From NCBI RefSeq assembly GCF_004801305.1, contig NZ_SSOD01000010.1, positions 1 through 64,000 of the forward strand: DNA of 64,000 nt, written 5' to 3'. A program made the position numbers and the translations under genes. Source of the stretch: Pseudothauera rhizosphaerae (GTDB taxonomy: Bacteria > Pseudomonadota > Gammaproteobacteria > Burkholderiales > Rhodocyclaceae). The notes under the pieces were generated by a model. That model saw nothing but the letters and a program-made list of their open reading frames with translations, did not search any database and was not told the origin of the DNA. Position 1 is the first letter of the stretch, and each line of letters starts with the position of its first letter. Positions 39,601-45,876 of this stretch are shown here, in pieces.

Positions 39601-40735
39601 GGATCACGCCCTGCTGGCGGACTTCGGCGCCGGTAAGGGTGACGTCGCCGGTGGCGGCCTGGATCAGGCCGGCGTTGGTCACCGTGCCGCTGCCGCTGGC
39701 GGTGACTTCGTTGCCGCGGGTGGTGGAGGCCTGGTTGCCGTCGGTCCCCACGCCCCTGCGGATGATGAAGCTGTCGCCGGCGGCCAGCGCCGTCTGGCCC
39801 CTCCGGGTCACGATCTCACCGGCGTTCTCCACTTCCTTGCCCAGCAGCAGCACGTAGCCGCCGCCCTGGGTCACAGACTGCGGCGTGTGGGTCTGGATCA
39901 GCGCGCCCTGCTCCACCTTCACCGCGCCGCCCGCACCGGTGAAGGTCGGGGTGGTGGCGCTGGCACCGTACAGGCCGTTGTCCTGGAACTGCGCATCGGT
40001 GATGTTCGCCGCCGCGGCCACCAGGTTGCGCACATTGACCTGGCTGCTGCCCTCGAACACCACCCCGTTGCGGTTGAGGATGAATACCGTGCCGTCGGCC
40101 TTGATCTGCCCCTGGATCTGCGAGGGTCGCGCGTTCGGGTCATTGACCCGGTTCAACACCGCCCAGTTCGCATCCTGCTCGAAGTTCACCGTGGTGTTGC
40201 GGCCCACGTTGAACGTCTCCCAGTTCAGGATCGCCTTGTCCGCGGTCTGTTCGATGGTCACTGTGGTCTGGCCGCCTTCCATCGTCTGCGTCGGGGCGTT
40301 GGCATTGCTCCAACCCTTGGTCAGTTCGTTCTCGTCGATCTTCAGCCCGCCTTCGCCCAGGCCGTCGGGGACCGACGACGGGCGCAGCAGCGCCGCCTGC
40401 CGGGCCTGCGCCTGCAGCGCCTGCTGCAGGGCGATGGCCTGGGCGGCGGTGTTGAGGTTGGCGATGGAGGTCTGCAGCCGCTCGCGCGCCGCATTGCTCT
40501 GGCCCTGCGGGCTGGTCAGGCTGGATACCGGGTTGCCGTTGGGCAGCAGGCCCGTGGCCGTCGCCGTCGCCTGGTTCGCCCCCTTGGCCGCGAACCAGGC
40601 CGGGCTGAACGCCTGCTGGGCGTGGGCTTCACTGAACAGGCCGCCGGCGGCCAAGGCCAGGGCGACGGCCTGGGCGATAGGCGCCCTGCGGAAGAAGCGG
40701 TAGGACGCGGACTGCCGGCAGAGTTTCTTTTTCAT
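27668..40735 (-). CDS. giant PdtA-like filamentous haemagglutinin exoprotein 2
   Basis: About 4355 residues from ATG 40735, supported by AGGAA 7 bases upstream. The signal peptide is KKKLCRQSASYRFFRR plus a hydrophobic core ending SEAHA. The TPS domain (about 40-332) is identical in DNA to exoprotein 1. A very long beta-helix repeat region with numerous TLSAG- and GGSVTL-like turns follows, then the conserved DUF3739-like C-terminal part ending VISVQVLGFGEATSSIE plus a unique tail. The middle is alignable with exoprotein 1 but substantially diverged. It contains a short insertion with cysteines (ATACSWGYYTCEY, antisense to about 31.1 kb) absent from exoprotein 1. It probably forms a surface fibre or adhesin exported by a TpsB partner not in the window. 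Confidence 0.93.
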   Translation of the reverse strand: MKKKLCRQSASYRFFRRAPIAQAVALALAAGGLFSEAHAQQAFSPAWFAAKGANQATATATGLLPNGNPVSSLTSPQGQSNAARERLQTSIANLNTAAQAIALQQALQAQARQAALLRPSSVPDGLGEGGLKIDENELTKGWSNANAPTQTMEGGQTTVTIEQTADKAILNWETFNVGRNTTVNFEQDANWAVLNRVNDPNARPSQIQGQIKADGTVFILNRNGVVFEGSSQVNVRNLVAAAANITDAQFQDNGLYGASATTPTFTGAGGAVKVEQGALIQTHTPQSVTQGGGYVLLLGKEVENAGEIVTRRGQTALAAGDSFIIRRGVGTDGNQASTTRGNEVTASGSGTVTNAGLIQAATGDVTLTGAEVRQQGVILASTSVDTRGTVHLTATDADGKITLGEGSATAILLEDTDATALDSQRDSLLAPAVDNLPDQNIVAADAYRRDQSLVEIKSGGTVDFEGGSLTLATGGQIAVDAGTRALVRDGAILDVSGAVGVQVAMEANSVKINIQGNEQRDAPVNRDGTHLNNSDVWIDVRDLVFVPAGTNGYESDRWYTAGGLLEVGGYLGLQGHGVGQWMAQGGTVRFTGNDVVTQLGSKINLSGGTLDVQTGSIRQSWLKGADGQLYEVSSAPGDLLYTGLYRGFENNHERWGQTEYWYNPIIAPTSRLENGYTVGRDAGTLVIGTKNAVLEGEIVGDTFQGNRQTQAAQQGLDGYHQSQKAVARGASLVVGSYTPYYVKDSGTLQHGLTATANTLQDVILGTAAEKIAAGLELDSVLPEDREGVLYLDTAQLNGFELGVVKIAARNGIAVDGELNVAPAGEITLYGPQVNVNADLTAHGGTIRLGNVLNQVASSYRIEDTTLAVPAGTTVAVTVAEGVTLDTSGLWSNLVLEPENIANLPYQNGGSVSIRSSGDVTLGAGSLIDVSSGAALLGDGSFTGGRGGNIRLQAGAQQAQGGTLTLDGTLAGHGVNGGGTLTLQHGGTVVVGGEVLQAEGWLEAGEAAPVSLALDEPLTVAAGDLLPVAATYTQVVAGQVLDSAITYSNTGHTLEIVVGPGGWDLTGTNMDIYINGSNSSTSRYRGNTGTRKVVPEGAVVTRINAGTLPAGYEIPASVAALPSPAYTVAAGQPALVETVIPAGSLLKAGTVLAQRVAVRPPLTLESERFRSGFSHYDVTGQHGLLVAEGSRIDVAMPVYRLADGALQAATGSDPATALELWTPPLYLEDPARGVLTQRQGASLSLQAGTSASPADDMASVEARVGRGAVITVDPGQSIAVRSIGQLTMNGALQAWGGRIELGSVNVGGVEAARLRAAGHGRSIWIGGEAVLDAAGRASVATDALGRRYGIVDAGGEIVVGSGFDHEAGEIAALSDLFVVVREGALLDVSGAGAVLDVPGQGAVTVAGAGGAITLASSNGLYVDGALRAEAGGAGAAGGSLTLVLDTPFYRSDSVRDRVQRARDLVLVQERSGGALPSGIDANEAADLLAYGHGVFGVNQISDSGFDRLTLASDGGISFESDLSLQLGQSLNLYAQVLGLTEAAPQESRVELAAPYVRLAGYGSSGGGDGLIHPTILGGLSSQAPAGRLTIQAGRLLDLGGLTIGGLYSGGGTVMDRRAFEHVEFASVGDLRLLGGDFHTPGNLTLAAAQIYPVTGAIAGVYAGWHGNNADFDPERVLTLARTTDEIPAVPYSAFGSLTLGAATIDQGGILRAPLGELALGTSRAGIRNTQAVNLLDGSLTSVSAAGLVMPYGGTSDGVTWYYDGEEIELQGVGSPRAGSVTLLGKYVDVREGAVIDISGGGELTGAGFVSGRGGSTDARYHPLVQVGSGGFTLPGLSSNPVYAIVPGVQAPAAPAGGESGVADLLVGQQITIGAGVPGVPAGTYTLLPSTYALLPGAFRVEFNGLSGQGAAMATQALRNGSWATSGMLSIAGTDIHDNLFRQVILTPANVLRTYSQYDETSYAEFARADAATLGVPRAQIEADAKQLRLRFTNRDPDSEALSLSFAGTVLGEAAEGGHGSTAAVIGASTNARIEILGDDAAPSSDFGIAVRASDLNGIEVNRLTIGSVPVVVYGQSGNLVRFVGGPGVVDPAASIAIRSGVRLSAPEVMLVSRSSLGSNNAILIEQGAIISTLGQGATAYDSTDGFIYQPESVGVVAVSNGTLQWLAPEADLIGRGPSRILVGACASGDCTGTTQLYSEGSIAFVTDNDFQLDDAVRYGTRHLSLAVGAFNIGSGEALADAAARGALTPGLVLNQQVMERLLQGDTSVGAPALETLELIAGRSVNFFDIVTLSTLDADGNSLLDNLLLTTPAIYGYGAANDVALIRTGHLIWNGSDQAPGAVAAGGAGTGSGTFQVEAERISFGYGPWGQPDGVSSLGRLALGFAHVNLLASERITANNAGTLAVYQSQGEHVAGEGRQYSGGNLNVVTPLWTGEAGSVNKITAGGAITVSAASGAADPATVSDLGAELSLTAGAGLSLDTTVALPSGKLTLAAENDVVLGGSARLDLSGRSVEFFDDEEANQYSWGGDVTLESTAGNVRQAAGAVIDLSAEYNQAGRLTAIALAESAGTLDLQGAILGGASGYYEAGGTWVPYLDGGIEVRAQSLGAGSLSDAFAALNQRLNDGKVFGLRSFQIKRGDLTIGNELKANQIEVSLDGGHLTVAGTVDASGGRVGSIRLAGRNGLTIGGNGMLDAHGTLLRLDSYGKIIDAPNRAIVELNSGNGVLTLAEGARMDLRHGTADARVQADPSLHDGRALGTVELFAPRLGGATGGDVAIDARGALDVQGAKSIALNAVQRYDDADYGSDPAAGGRPYQVIDQAYLDGKHAESTAFIDAALGNANLLNAKLAGLNNATYRDVFHLRPGVEIVSRTPDGDIVVSGDLDLSGHRYASLNPHTQQITTVYGSGEPGALVIRAGGDLNIYGSINDGFAPPPDTPDDNGWVLTPGVQAYGGDVIVPGAGVVLAEGTRFLPGKTLNYDLPIQAATLAAGTELPAQAVLAAALEVPAGTVLSADVTLPDGTVHRAGTVLGEALPLPAGSRLDAGFRLPAATSLAAMVWPAGVPLPNRATSNPNTDPDGVFLAGALQLPVGALIPSMTDVKLVDDIPSVALRPTGDGGLMGRNWAVAAMLPEGSLSWSMRLVAGADVEAADSRRARPRADGSLVLADTHYGLYERTEIVGGEGAWYIAGTDELVPEDTWGLDPATACSWGYYTCEYRVVGGEEFVVPYPVAQHFSVLRTGTGDLDLIAGGNMALHSLYGVYTAGTSTASRAGDAAQAFDRARGTATGPADGTYLGTSGSADAAVGAAYEALVDGGGTYAAWYPDDGGNLLLNVGGNLIGDIQASYRPAYSGEELRPQRSSADVGNWLWRQGSGDTVGVDPIHTSWWINFGTYVQGAGVSNDSYGLSSAEKNAVAAIPELVGFTGLGTLGGGNLTVQVAGDAGLLDRRGTSRSAAEGRQRSQGLVVVVGSTGRVLSDGELLLTGGGDLRIDVDGALNPGLAARATATSGTSSDAADYRVQNVDLNGVLGNLRGGLQLQTGEMGGVALTYFTTVAGQVDSREARAFDPFTASLGTATGGPVLMLGDSAAYLTTRGDLVVAGTGDPGRVALPHALPYVANGVAQESGGYAWFSLWTDNTAINLFSAGGDVTPSVQLSEVPVNGSGIALGGKNHTATDGRFVWPGQLSVTAADGSVFFGKSALGMATSNQYNTAYSLLLAPSGNARLEILAGDSIYASGYVVSRSAAAQDVVPTVFRPAFGVFTSGGGLTSMHNLAPDAIRPTTNMFSLFAFGPNTASNAAAAADDPVRIYAREGDIVGLGTGEILTFYGPRTGQTWYEGAGPVWMRAGRDIVRSGSLIGTEIIAPDELGRTPSSTQSVVRGTGNNLFVHGQANDVSIVEAGRDILFSNFDVAGPGTLEISAGRNIVMVGQTEGGAYGETRVRSLGPVVPGDDRPGASIVVQAGLGDRGADWRGFLDLYLDPANRAETGVPLEAQAGKVAHTYEEDLAGWLAARYGFEGTAEEALAYFAGLPAEQQRIFARRVYFAELRAGGREYNDADGPRFGSYLRGRNAIAALFPDEGGYSGDLLAYGGAGIHTYAGGDIQVLTPGGAQTYGVEGDVPPSTAGVITQGQGDIQMYSQGSILLGLSRIMTTFGGDIFAWSAEGDINAGRGAKTTVVYTPPLRVYDQWGNVTLSPQTPSTGAGIATLNPIPEVPPGDVDLIAPLGTIDAGEAGIRVSGNVNLAALQVVNAENIQVQGEATGLPVVASVNIGALTSASAAANSATQAAQDMARNQTRQARPSIISVQVLGFGEATSSIEAPRDAREPRAQYASYDPDSAFQFLGTDERHRLTEAERRNLERQ
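39739..40618. repeat. 880-bp perfect repeat, copy 2 (TPS domain)
   Basis: Identical to 14299-15178. It codes for the TPS secretion domain of exoprotein 2. Identity stops abruptly at both ends: the signal peptide and the first repeats beyond the domain differ. Confidence 0.95.
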
Positions 40736-40912
40736 GTGGACGTTCCTGAGAAATGCTGGGCTGAAGTCGAAAGCGGTCCGCCGACACTGTGTCCTTGGGG
40801 TGCGCACGCCGCGGCGGTGTTCGTCTACAGGACGGAATCAGCGTCCCAAAAGCGACATCGAATTGCCGGCGAAGCCTCATGCCGGCGATCTGCCGCGTGC
40901 GGACACGACAAA

Positions 40913-40939
40913 GCACCGGCGGCACGGAGCCGCCGGTGC
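40913..40939. terminator. hairpin downstream of the PstS-like gene
   Basis: A 10-base stem (GCACCGGCGG with its complement CCGCCGGTGC) and a 7-base loop. On the minus strand it is followed by TTTGT. It is about 50 bases past the PstS-like stop codon, in the right place for an intrinsic terminator separating it from exoprotein 2. Confidence 0.6.
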
Positions 40940-40991
40940 AAGTTCGACAGTCCGGAAGGTTCAGCGCTGTCGACGAGACCCTATCTGCAAC

Positions 40992-42173
40992 TCAATCGAC
41001 ATCACCGATCGGACGACCGAAACCGGCCGGGCATTCCGCCGGATTGCCCACCGACAGTTCCAGCGGATCCGCATGGTTCAGGAAGGTGGCAGTGATGGCG
41101 TTCGCCCACACAGGCGGCAGCGGGATGAAGCCGTGCTGGACGATCTTACTGTTCCACGTGCCGTTGTAGAGTTTGGTGAGGGCGTCACGAATGCTGGCCG
41201 TATCATCCTCGCTCTCGTAGCACTGGCTCAGGATCAGGTTCGTCGAAGCGACGATCGAATAGCCCGCGGACGGATTGGGGTTGGAGATGCCCCACGCCAA
41301 CGGATTCTGGCGATCCTCATCCGCAGTCGGTACCGGAACCGTTTCGATGGCCGCCTGCACGTTGACCTGGGTCGGCAGCAGGCCGTTGATGCGGGCGACT
41401 TTGGTGTTGTCGTCCTCATCGGTGTAGTCCGGGCTCACGTAGCCGATCGCACCCGGGATGGAATAGACGACCTGGGGAACACCGGCACTACCTTCGGTGC
41501 CCAAATCGTTGCTCGGAAGATAGTTACCAGGCCGGGTATCCAAATCACTTTCGTCCGCATGACCCAGCGCTTCCCAGAAGACGTTGTCGGCCGTGAATGC
41601 CGAACTACGAGCCGCCAGGTGGCGTGTGAAGATCTCGGTGGTGCCACTACCGTCCTGGCGGTACACAACGGTGATGTCCAAGTCCGGACCACCGACGTCC
41701 TCCCAGTTGGTCACGGCACCGGAGAAGATCGCAGCCAACTGCTCGCTGGTCAGATTGAGGTCCAACACGCCAGGCACGTTGTACGGCACGGTGACCGAGG
41801 TCAGCACGGACGGGATCTGGATCAGCGGGCCGAAATCCGGCTCGTCGTTCAGCTTATAGTTGGCCGCCTCGGTCGAACTCACCAGGGAGTCGCTGCCCGC
41901 GTAGTCGACGGTGATGCCGGACGCCAGGCCGAACTCCGTAGCGTCGTTATTGAAGAAGGCGCGCTTGCCGGCGCCGCTGCCGACACCGATGTAGGCTTCG
42001 AAGCCCGGAAGGCCATTGATGTCCGTCAGGGTGAAGGTATCGTTGTAGAGGTGCTGCGGCAGCGTCGCACCGCCGCCGACGACAAACTGCTCCTGCGCCG
42101 AAGCCGCACCAGCCATCGCCATCATGCCAGCCGCAACGACCGCGGACAGCGCCTTGAATTTGAACGTTTTCAT
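40992..42173 (-). CDS. PstS/DING-like phosphate-binding exported protein
   Basis: 393 residues from ATG 42173, with AAGGAG 8 bases upstream. The signal peptide ends MAGAASA. The substrate-binding fold has PstS-family marks: VGGGATLP at the start, [29 protein letters not shown], and the phosphate-loop-like [18 protein letters not shown]. Several acidic runs (DEDDN, ESEDD) suit an extracellular protein. No pstCAB genes follow, so it is not a standard Pst importer subunit. It sits between an exoprotein and the type II operon. PstS-like and DING proteins are known cargoes of Hxc-type systems, so a secreted phosphate-scavenging role is likely but inferred. Confidence 0.85.
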   Translation of the reverse strand: MKTFKFKALSAVVAAGMMAMAGAASAQEQFVVGGGATLPQHLYNDTFTLTDINGLPGFEAYIGVGSGAGKRAFFNNDATEFGLASGITVDYAGSDSLVSSTEAANYKLNDEPDFGPLIQIPSVLTSVTVPYNVPGVLDLNLTSEQLAAIFSGAVTNWEDVGGPDLDITVVYRQDGSGTTEIFTRHLAARSSAFTADNVFWEALGHADESDLDTRPGNYLPSNDLGTEGSAGVPQVVYSIPGAIGYVSPDYTDEDDNTKVARINGLLPTQVNVQAAIETVPVPTADEDRQNPLAWGISNPNPSAGYSIVASTNLILSQCYESEDDTASIRDALTKLYNGTWNSKIVQHGFIPLPPVWANAITATFLNHADPLELSVGNPAECPAGFGRPIGDVD

Positions 42174-42674
42174 CGGATTGCTCCTTTGCATTCAGTGAAC
42201 TTGGGAGAACCTGCGAACCAACCTGCCTGGGCGTCTCATTCGCCATCTCGCGCATGACGCCCGTCGCCCTGGGGGCTGACATGCCGCCATCGGTTGGCGG
42301 CGAGTCCATTTTCACGATCGCCGGTTACACGGCGACTAAATGAAATCCCCAACACGCACAAAAATTCTCCCGATAATTCATTGAGATACATCGTGTTACG
42401 ATGCCATCGAGATTCCGATGAAATGCTCATGGACTTGTCACGAAGTTCCCGGAACGCATTGATTTTCAAGCGATGGGAAGATGGGGTTCCCGGTCTCCGG
42501 ACGCCCGCTCAGTTGATCGGAGCCCGCCTCGCCCGCCGGTCCTCCCGGCACGCTCTCCCGAACATTTGCAGGACCGCTCCCGAACACGGCCTTTTCCGGC
42601 GGTTGTGCTTACGATTCGTAACAACGGCAAGGAGCCGGCGGACGCGGAACGTCCGGGCACCGGCGCGGCGCGCG
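42174..42674. promoter_or_regulatory. 501-base intergenic region upstream of the PstS-like gene
   Basis: No gene is supported here. It must hold the PstS-like promoter and the end of the type II operon transcript. It includes an AT-richer stretch at about 42330-42440. A dyad at 42602-42625 (GTTGT-GC-TTACGATTCGTAA-CAAC) has a perfect 13-base palindromic core and could be an operator or a small hairpin. Confidence 0.5.
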
Positions 42675-43877
42675 TCAGCGCACCATCTGGTTGATTTCCA
42701 TGATCGGCAGCAATACCGCCAGCACGATCATCATCACCACACCGCCCATGCCCAGGATCATCATCGGTTCCAGGAGAGCGCTCAGGCGCGTGGCGCGGCG
42801 TTCGAGATCGCGCGAAAGGTTGGTGGCGGCGCGGTCCAGCATGGGGGCCAGCGCGCCGGTCTTTTCGCCGCTGGCCACCAGGTGGATGAGGTTGGAGGGG
42901 AAGATCTTCTGGACGCGCAGCGCGGCCGCCAGGGGCGCGCCTTCCCGGACCCGGGATGCGGTGTCCGCCACGCAGGCCTTGAGGCGGTCGTTGCCCATGG
43001 TCTGGCGGGCGGCGTCGAGCGCGCGCAGCAGCGGTACGCCGGCATCCATCAGGATGGCGAGGGTGGAGGCGAAGCGCGCGGTGTTCACGCCCAGCACGTA
43101 GCGGCCCACCAGGGGGATGCGCAGGATGGCCGCGTGCCAGCGCAGGCGCACGCCGTCGTCCCTGAGCAGCCCGCGCCACAGGGCGAAGAGGCCCGCCAGC
43201 GCCGCGCTGCTCAGCCCGCCCCAGTCCCGCACGTAGTGGCTGGCGGCCAGCATGGCCCGGGTGATGGCGGGCAACTCTTGGCGGGCCTGGGAGAAGGCGC
43301 TGACCACCTGCGGCACGACGTAGCCCAGCAGGAAGATGACGATGCCCACCGAGACCAGGGCGATCACCCCCGGGTAGATGAAGGCGGTGAGCATCTGGCT
43401 GCGCAGGTTGTCGCGGTTCTCCAGGTAGTCCGCGAGCCGTTCCATGACGCGCGCCAGGTCGCCCGAATCTTCGCCGGCGCTGATCAGGGCCCGGTAGATG
43501 GCGGGGAAGTCGCGCGGGCGCTCGCCGAGCGCGTCGGCCAGCCGCATGCCGCCGCGCACGTGGTCGCGCACGGCGGTGAGCGCATCGGCGACGGCCTTCT
43601 TTTCCGCCTGTTCGATGGTGGCGGTCAGCGCCGCTTCCAGGGGCAGGCTCGCGCCCAGCAGGCTTGCCAGTTCGCGCGTCGTCCAGCACAGGTCCGCCGC
43701 GTTCAGGGCGGGACTGAGCCACGACGGGCCGGTGCCGGCGGAGACTTCCTGCACGTCCAGGGCGGTCAGGCCGCGGTCGCGCAGTTGCAGCCGGACTGCG
43801 CGGGTGGATTCGGCTTCCATGGTGCCGGCCTGGATCTGGCCCGCGGCGTTGGCGGCCTCAAACTGGAAGCGGGGCAT
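42675..43877 (-). CDS. gspF: type II secretion inner-membrane platform protein GspF
   Basis: 400 residues, usual length for the family, from ATG 43877 with CAGGAG upstream. Two repeated GspF domains: the first with ELASLLGASLPLEAALTAT and GMRLADALGERPRDFPAIYR, the second with FASTLAILMDAGVPLLRALD and ARQTMGNDRLKACVADTASR. Membrane helices lie near residues 170-190, 215-235 and at the very end (MILGMGGVVMMIVLAVLLPI). GspF couples the ATPase GspE to pseudopilus assembly. It is the last gene of the operon and is separated from gspE by an unusual 538-base gap. Confidence 0.93.
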   Translation of the reverse strand: MPRFQFEAANAAGQIQAGTMEAESTRAVRLQLRDRGLTALDVQEVSAGTGPSWLSPALNAADLCWTTRELASLLGASLPLEAALTATIEQAEKKAVADALTAVRDHVRGGMRLADALGERPRDFPAIYRALISAGEDSGDLARVMERLADYLENRDNLRSQMLTAFIYPGVIALVSVGIVIFLLGYVVPQVVSAFSQARQELPAITRAMLAASHYVRDWGGLSSAALAGLFALWRGLLRDDGVRLRWHAAILRIPLVGRYVLGVNTARFASTLAILMDAGVPLLRALDAARQTMGNDRLKACVADTASRVREGAPLAAALRVQKIFPSNLIHLVASGEKTGALAPMLDRAATNLSRDLERRATRLSALLEPMMILGMGGVVMMIVLAVLLPIMEINQMVR

Positions 43878-44415
43878 CGCGGCACTCCTGTCCCCAGTCG
43901 GGCAATCGGGTGGGGGTGGGCTCCCTCCCCCCTTGCGGGGGAGGGCTGGGGAGAGGGACGCCCCGCAGGGGTGGCGGTGTGCCATGCTGGAAGGGCATTC
44001 CCCCTCTCCCCCGGCCCCTCTCCCGCAAGGGGAGAGGGGAGAAAGGATCATGCTGTTCGCTTGAATGAACTGTATTGTTGCTCCACCCCCAATGCAGTTC
44101 AAACAAGGTAACGTCATTGCCGACTGCGCGGTGCTCCCTCCCCCCTTGCGGGGGAGGGCTGGGGAGAGGGGTGCCCCGCAGGGGCGGCGGTGTGCCATGC
44201 TGGAAGGCCATTCCCCCTCTCCCCCGGCCCCCGCTCCGCGCCCCGGCCCTGTGGCCAGCCGGCCACAGGGCGCTCCGGCGGGCGAAGCGGTGCTTCGCTT
44301 TTCCGCCTCCGCCCCGCGAGGGGAGAGGGGAGTGAAGGGGGAGGAGCAAGAGCGGCGCACCGACGATGCCAGCCGGTGCGCCTACCTCATTGGCATTCAT
44401 GCGGTTTCCCTGCTC
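43878..44415. repeat. gap between gspE and gspF with duplicated palindromic element
   Basis: No gene is supported. Two direct copies of a block of about 105 bases lie at 43920-44026 and 44133-44239, beginning GCTCCCTCCCCCCTTGCGGG. Only a few mismatches are seen (for example GTGGCGG versus GCGGCGG). Each contains G/C-rich hairpins with GCAA-type loops. The second copy is followed by a further hairpin (CCCCGCGAGGGGAG region, near 44315). It is an intergenic repeat element of the kind found scattered in high-GC proteobacteria. Confidence 0.8.
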
Positions 44416-45876
44416 CTATCCCTCGTCCCGGGTCACCCGCAGGATTTCGTCCTGCGTGGTGACCCCGGCCGCGACCCAGCGCTGCCCGTCCTCGCGCATG
44501 GTGCGCATGCCGCGGCGGCGGGCGGCTTCGCGCATGGCCTGCTCGTTGCCGCCATCGTGGATGACGCGGCGGATTTCGTCGTCGATGACGAAGAGTTCGT
44601 GGATGCCGGTGCGGCCCTTGAAGCCGGAGTGATTGCACTGCGCACAGCCCACGGGCACCCAGCTCGTGCCGCCGTCCGGCAGGGTGTCCTGCCGCCTGCA
44701 CGCCGGGCACAGGCAGCGCACCAGGCGCTGGGCCAGCACGCCGAGCAGCGAGGAGGACAACAGGAAGGGTTCGATGCCCATGTCGGTCAGCCGCGTCACG
44801 GCCGAGATGGCGTCGTTGGTGTGCAGCGAGGCCAGCACGCCGTGCCCGGTCAGCGAGGATTGCACGGCGATCTGCGCGGTTTCCAGGTCGCGGATTTCGC
44901 CGATCATGATGTTGTCCGGGTCCTGGCGCAGGGCCGCGCGCAGGGCCGCGCCGAAGCTCATGCCGATCTTGCTGTGGACGGGGATCTGGTTGATGCCCGG
45001 CAGGTCGTATTCGACCGGGTCTTCGACGGTGAGGATGTTGCTCACGCTCTTGTCGAGCTGGCCGAGCGCGGCGTAGAGGGTGGTGGTCTTGCCGCTGCCG
45101 GTGGGGCCGGTGACGAGCACGATGCCGTGGGGCTGGCGGATCAGGCGGGTGAGTTCTTCCAGGGTGTCGGGCGCCAGGCCGAGCTTCTGCAGTTGCAGGC
45201 GCCCGGCGTCCTTCTCCAGCAGGCGCAGTACGGCGCGTTCGCCATGCACGGTGGGCACGGTGGATACGCGCACGTCGATGGGGCGGCCGGCCACGCGCAG
45301 GGTGATGCGGCCGTCCTGGGGAATGCGCTTTTCCGCGATGTCGAGCTGCGACATGATCTTGATGCGGGAGATCAGCGCCGCGTGGAGCGCCTTGCGCGGG
45401 GAGACCACGTCGCGCAGGGTGCCGTCCACGCGGTAGCGGACCACGGAGTGGGTCTCGAAGGCCTCGAAGTGCACGTCGCTGGCGCCGTCGCGCGCGGCCT
45501 GGGTGAGCAGCGCGTTGATCATGCGGATGACGGGGGCGTCGTCCTGGGCGTCGAGCAGGTCGGTGACGGCCGGGATGTCGTGCATCAGGCGTTCCAGGTC
45601 GACTTCGGACTCGGCGGCGCCGACCACTTCGGCGGCGCTGCCGGACTCGGTATAGGCCGCGGCCAGCAGCGCGTCCATGTCGGCCTCTTCGACCTCGTGC
45701 CAATGCCCGATTCCCGTCTGGCGCACGGCCTCGGCCAGCGCCCAGCCGGGCGTCCGCGGGCTGGTGGCAAGGCGCAGGGCGTCGCCGGTCCGCTGTACGA
45801 CGATGCGCTGGCTGCGCGCCCAGGCATGCGGCAGCGCCGGGTCGACGATCTGCAGCATGTGCGGCATGGCGCTCAT
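44416..45876 (-). CDS. gspE: type II secretion ATPase GspE
   Basis: 486 residues starting at ATG 45876, in ATGA overlap with the secretin stop. The N-terminal GspE domain (about 20-100) is followed by the ATPase core. Walker A is GPTGSGKTTT at 257-266; the Asp box is VEDPVEYDLPGINQ; the Walker B segment is QDPDNIMIGEIRDLETAQIA; the His box is LTGHGVLASLHTNDA. The zinc-binding tetracysteine motif (CLCPAC, later CAQC) is present. It powers pseudopilus assembly at the inner membrane through GspL and GspF. Confidence 0.96.
   Translation of the reverse strand: MSAMPHMLQIVDPALPHAWARSQRIVVQRTGDALRLATSPRTPGWALAEAVRQTGIGHWHEVEEADMDALLAAAYTESGSAAEVVGAAESEVDLERLMHDIPAVTDLLDAQDDAPVIRMINALLTQAARDGASDVHFEAFETHSVVRYRVDGTLRDVVSPRKALHAALISRIKIMSQLDIAEKRIPQDGRITLRVAGRPIDVRVSTVPTVHGERAVLRLLEKDAGRLQLQKLGLAPDTLEELTRLIRQPHGIVLVTGPTGSGKTTTLYAALGQLDKSVSNILTVEDPVEYDLPGINQIPVHSKIGMSFGAALRAALRQDPDNIMIGEIRDLETAQIAVQSSLTGHGVLASLHTNDAISAVTRLTDMGIEPFLLSSSLLGVLAQRLVRCLCPACRRQDTLPDGGTSWVPVGCAQCNHSGFKGRTGIHELFVIDDEIRRVIHDGGNEQAMREAARRRGMRTMREDGQRWVAAGVTTQDEILRVTRDEG

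Noticed and set aside
2249-40735. CRISPR-like or tandem DNA repeats inside the giant genes
   Set aside because: The repetition is protein-level beta-helix periodicity with degenerate DNA, not regularly spaced identical repeats.
42424-42441. TGCTCAT-GGAC-TTGTCAC resembling a Pho box
   Set aside because: Half-sites match 4 and 6 of 7, but it reads on the plus strand, away from the PstS-like gene, and no plus-strand gene follows.
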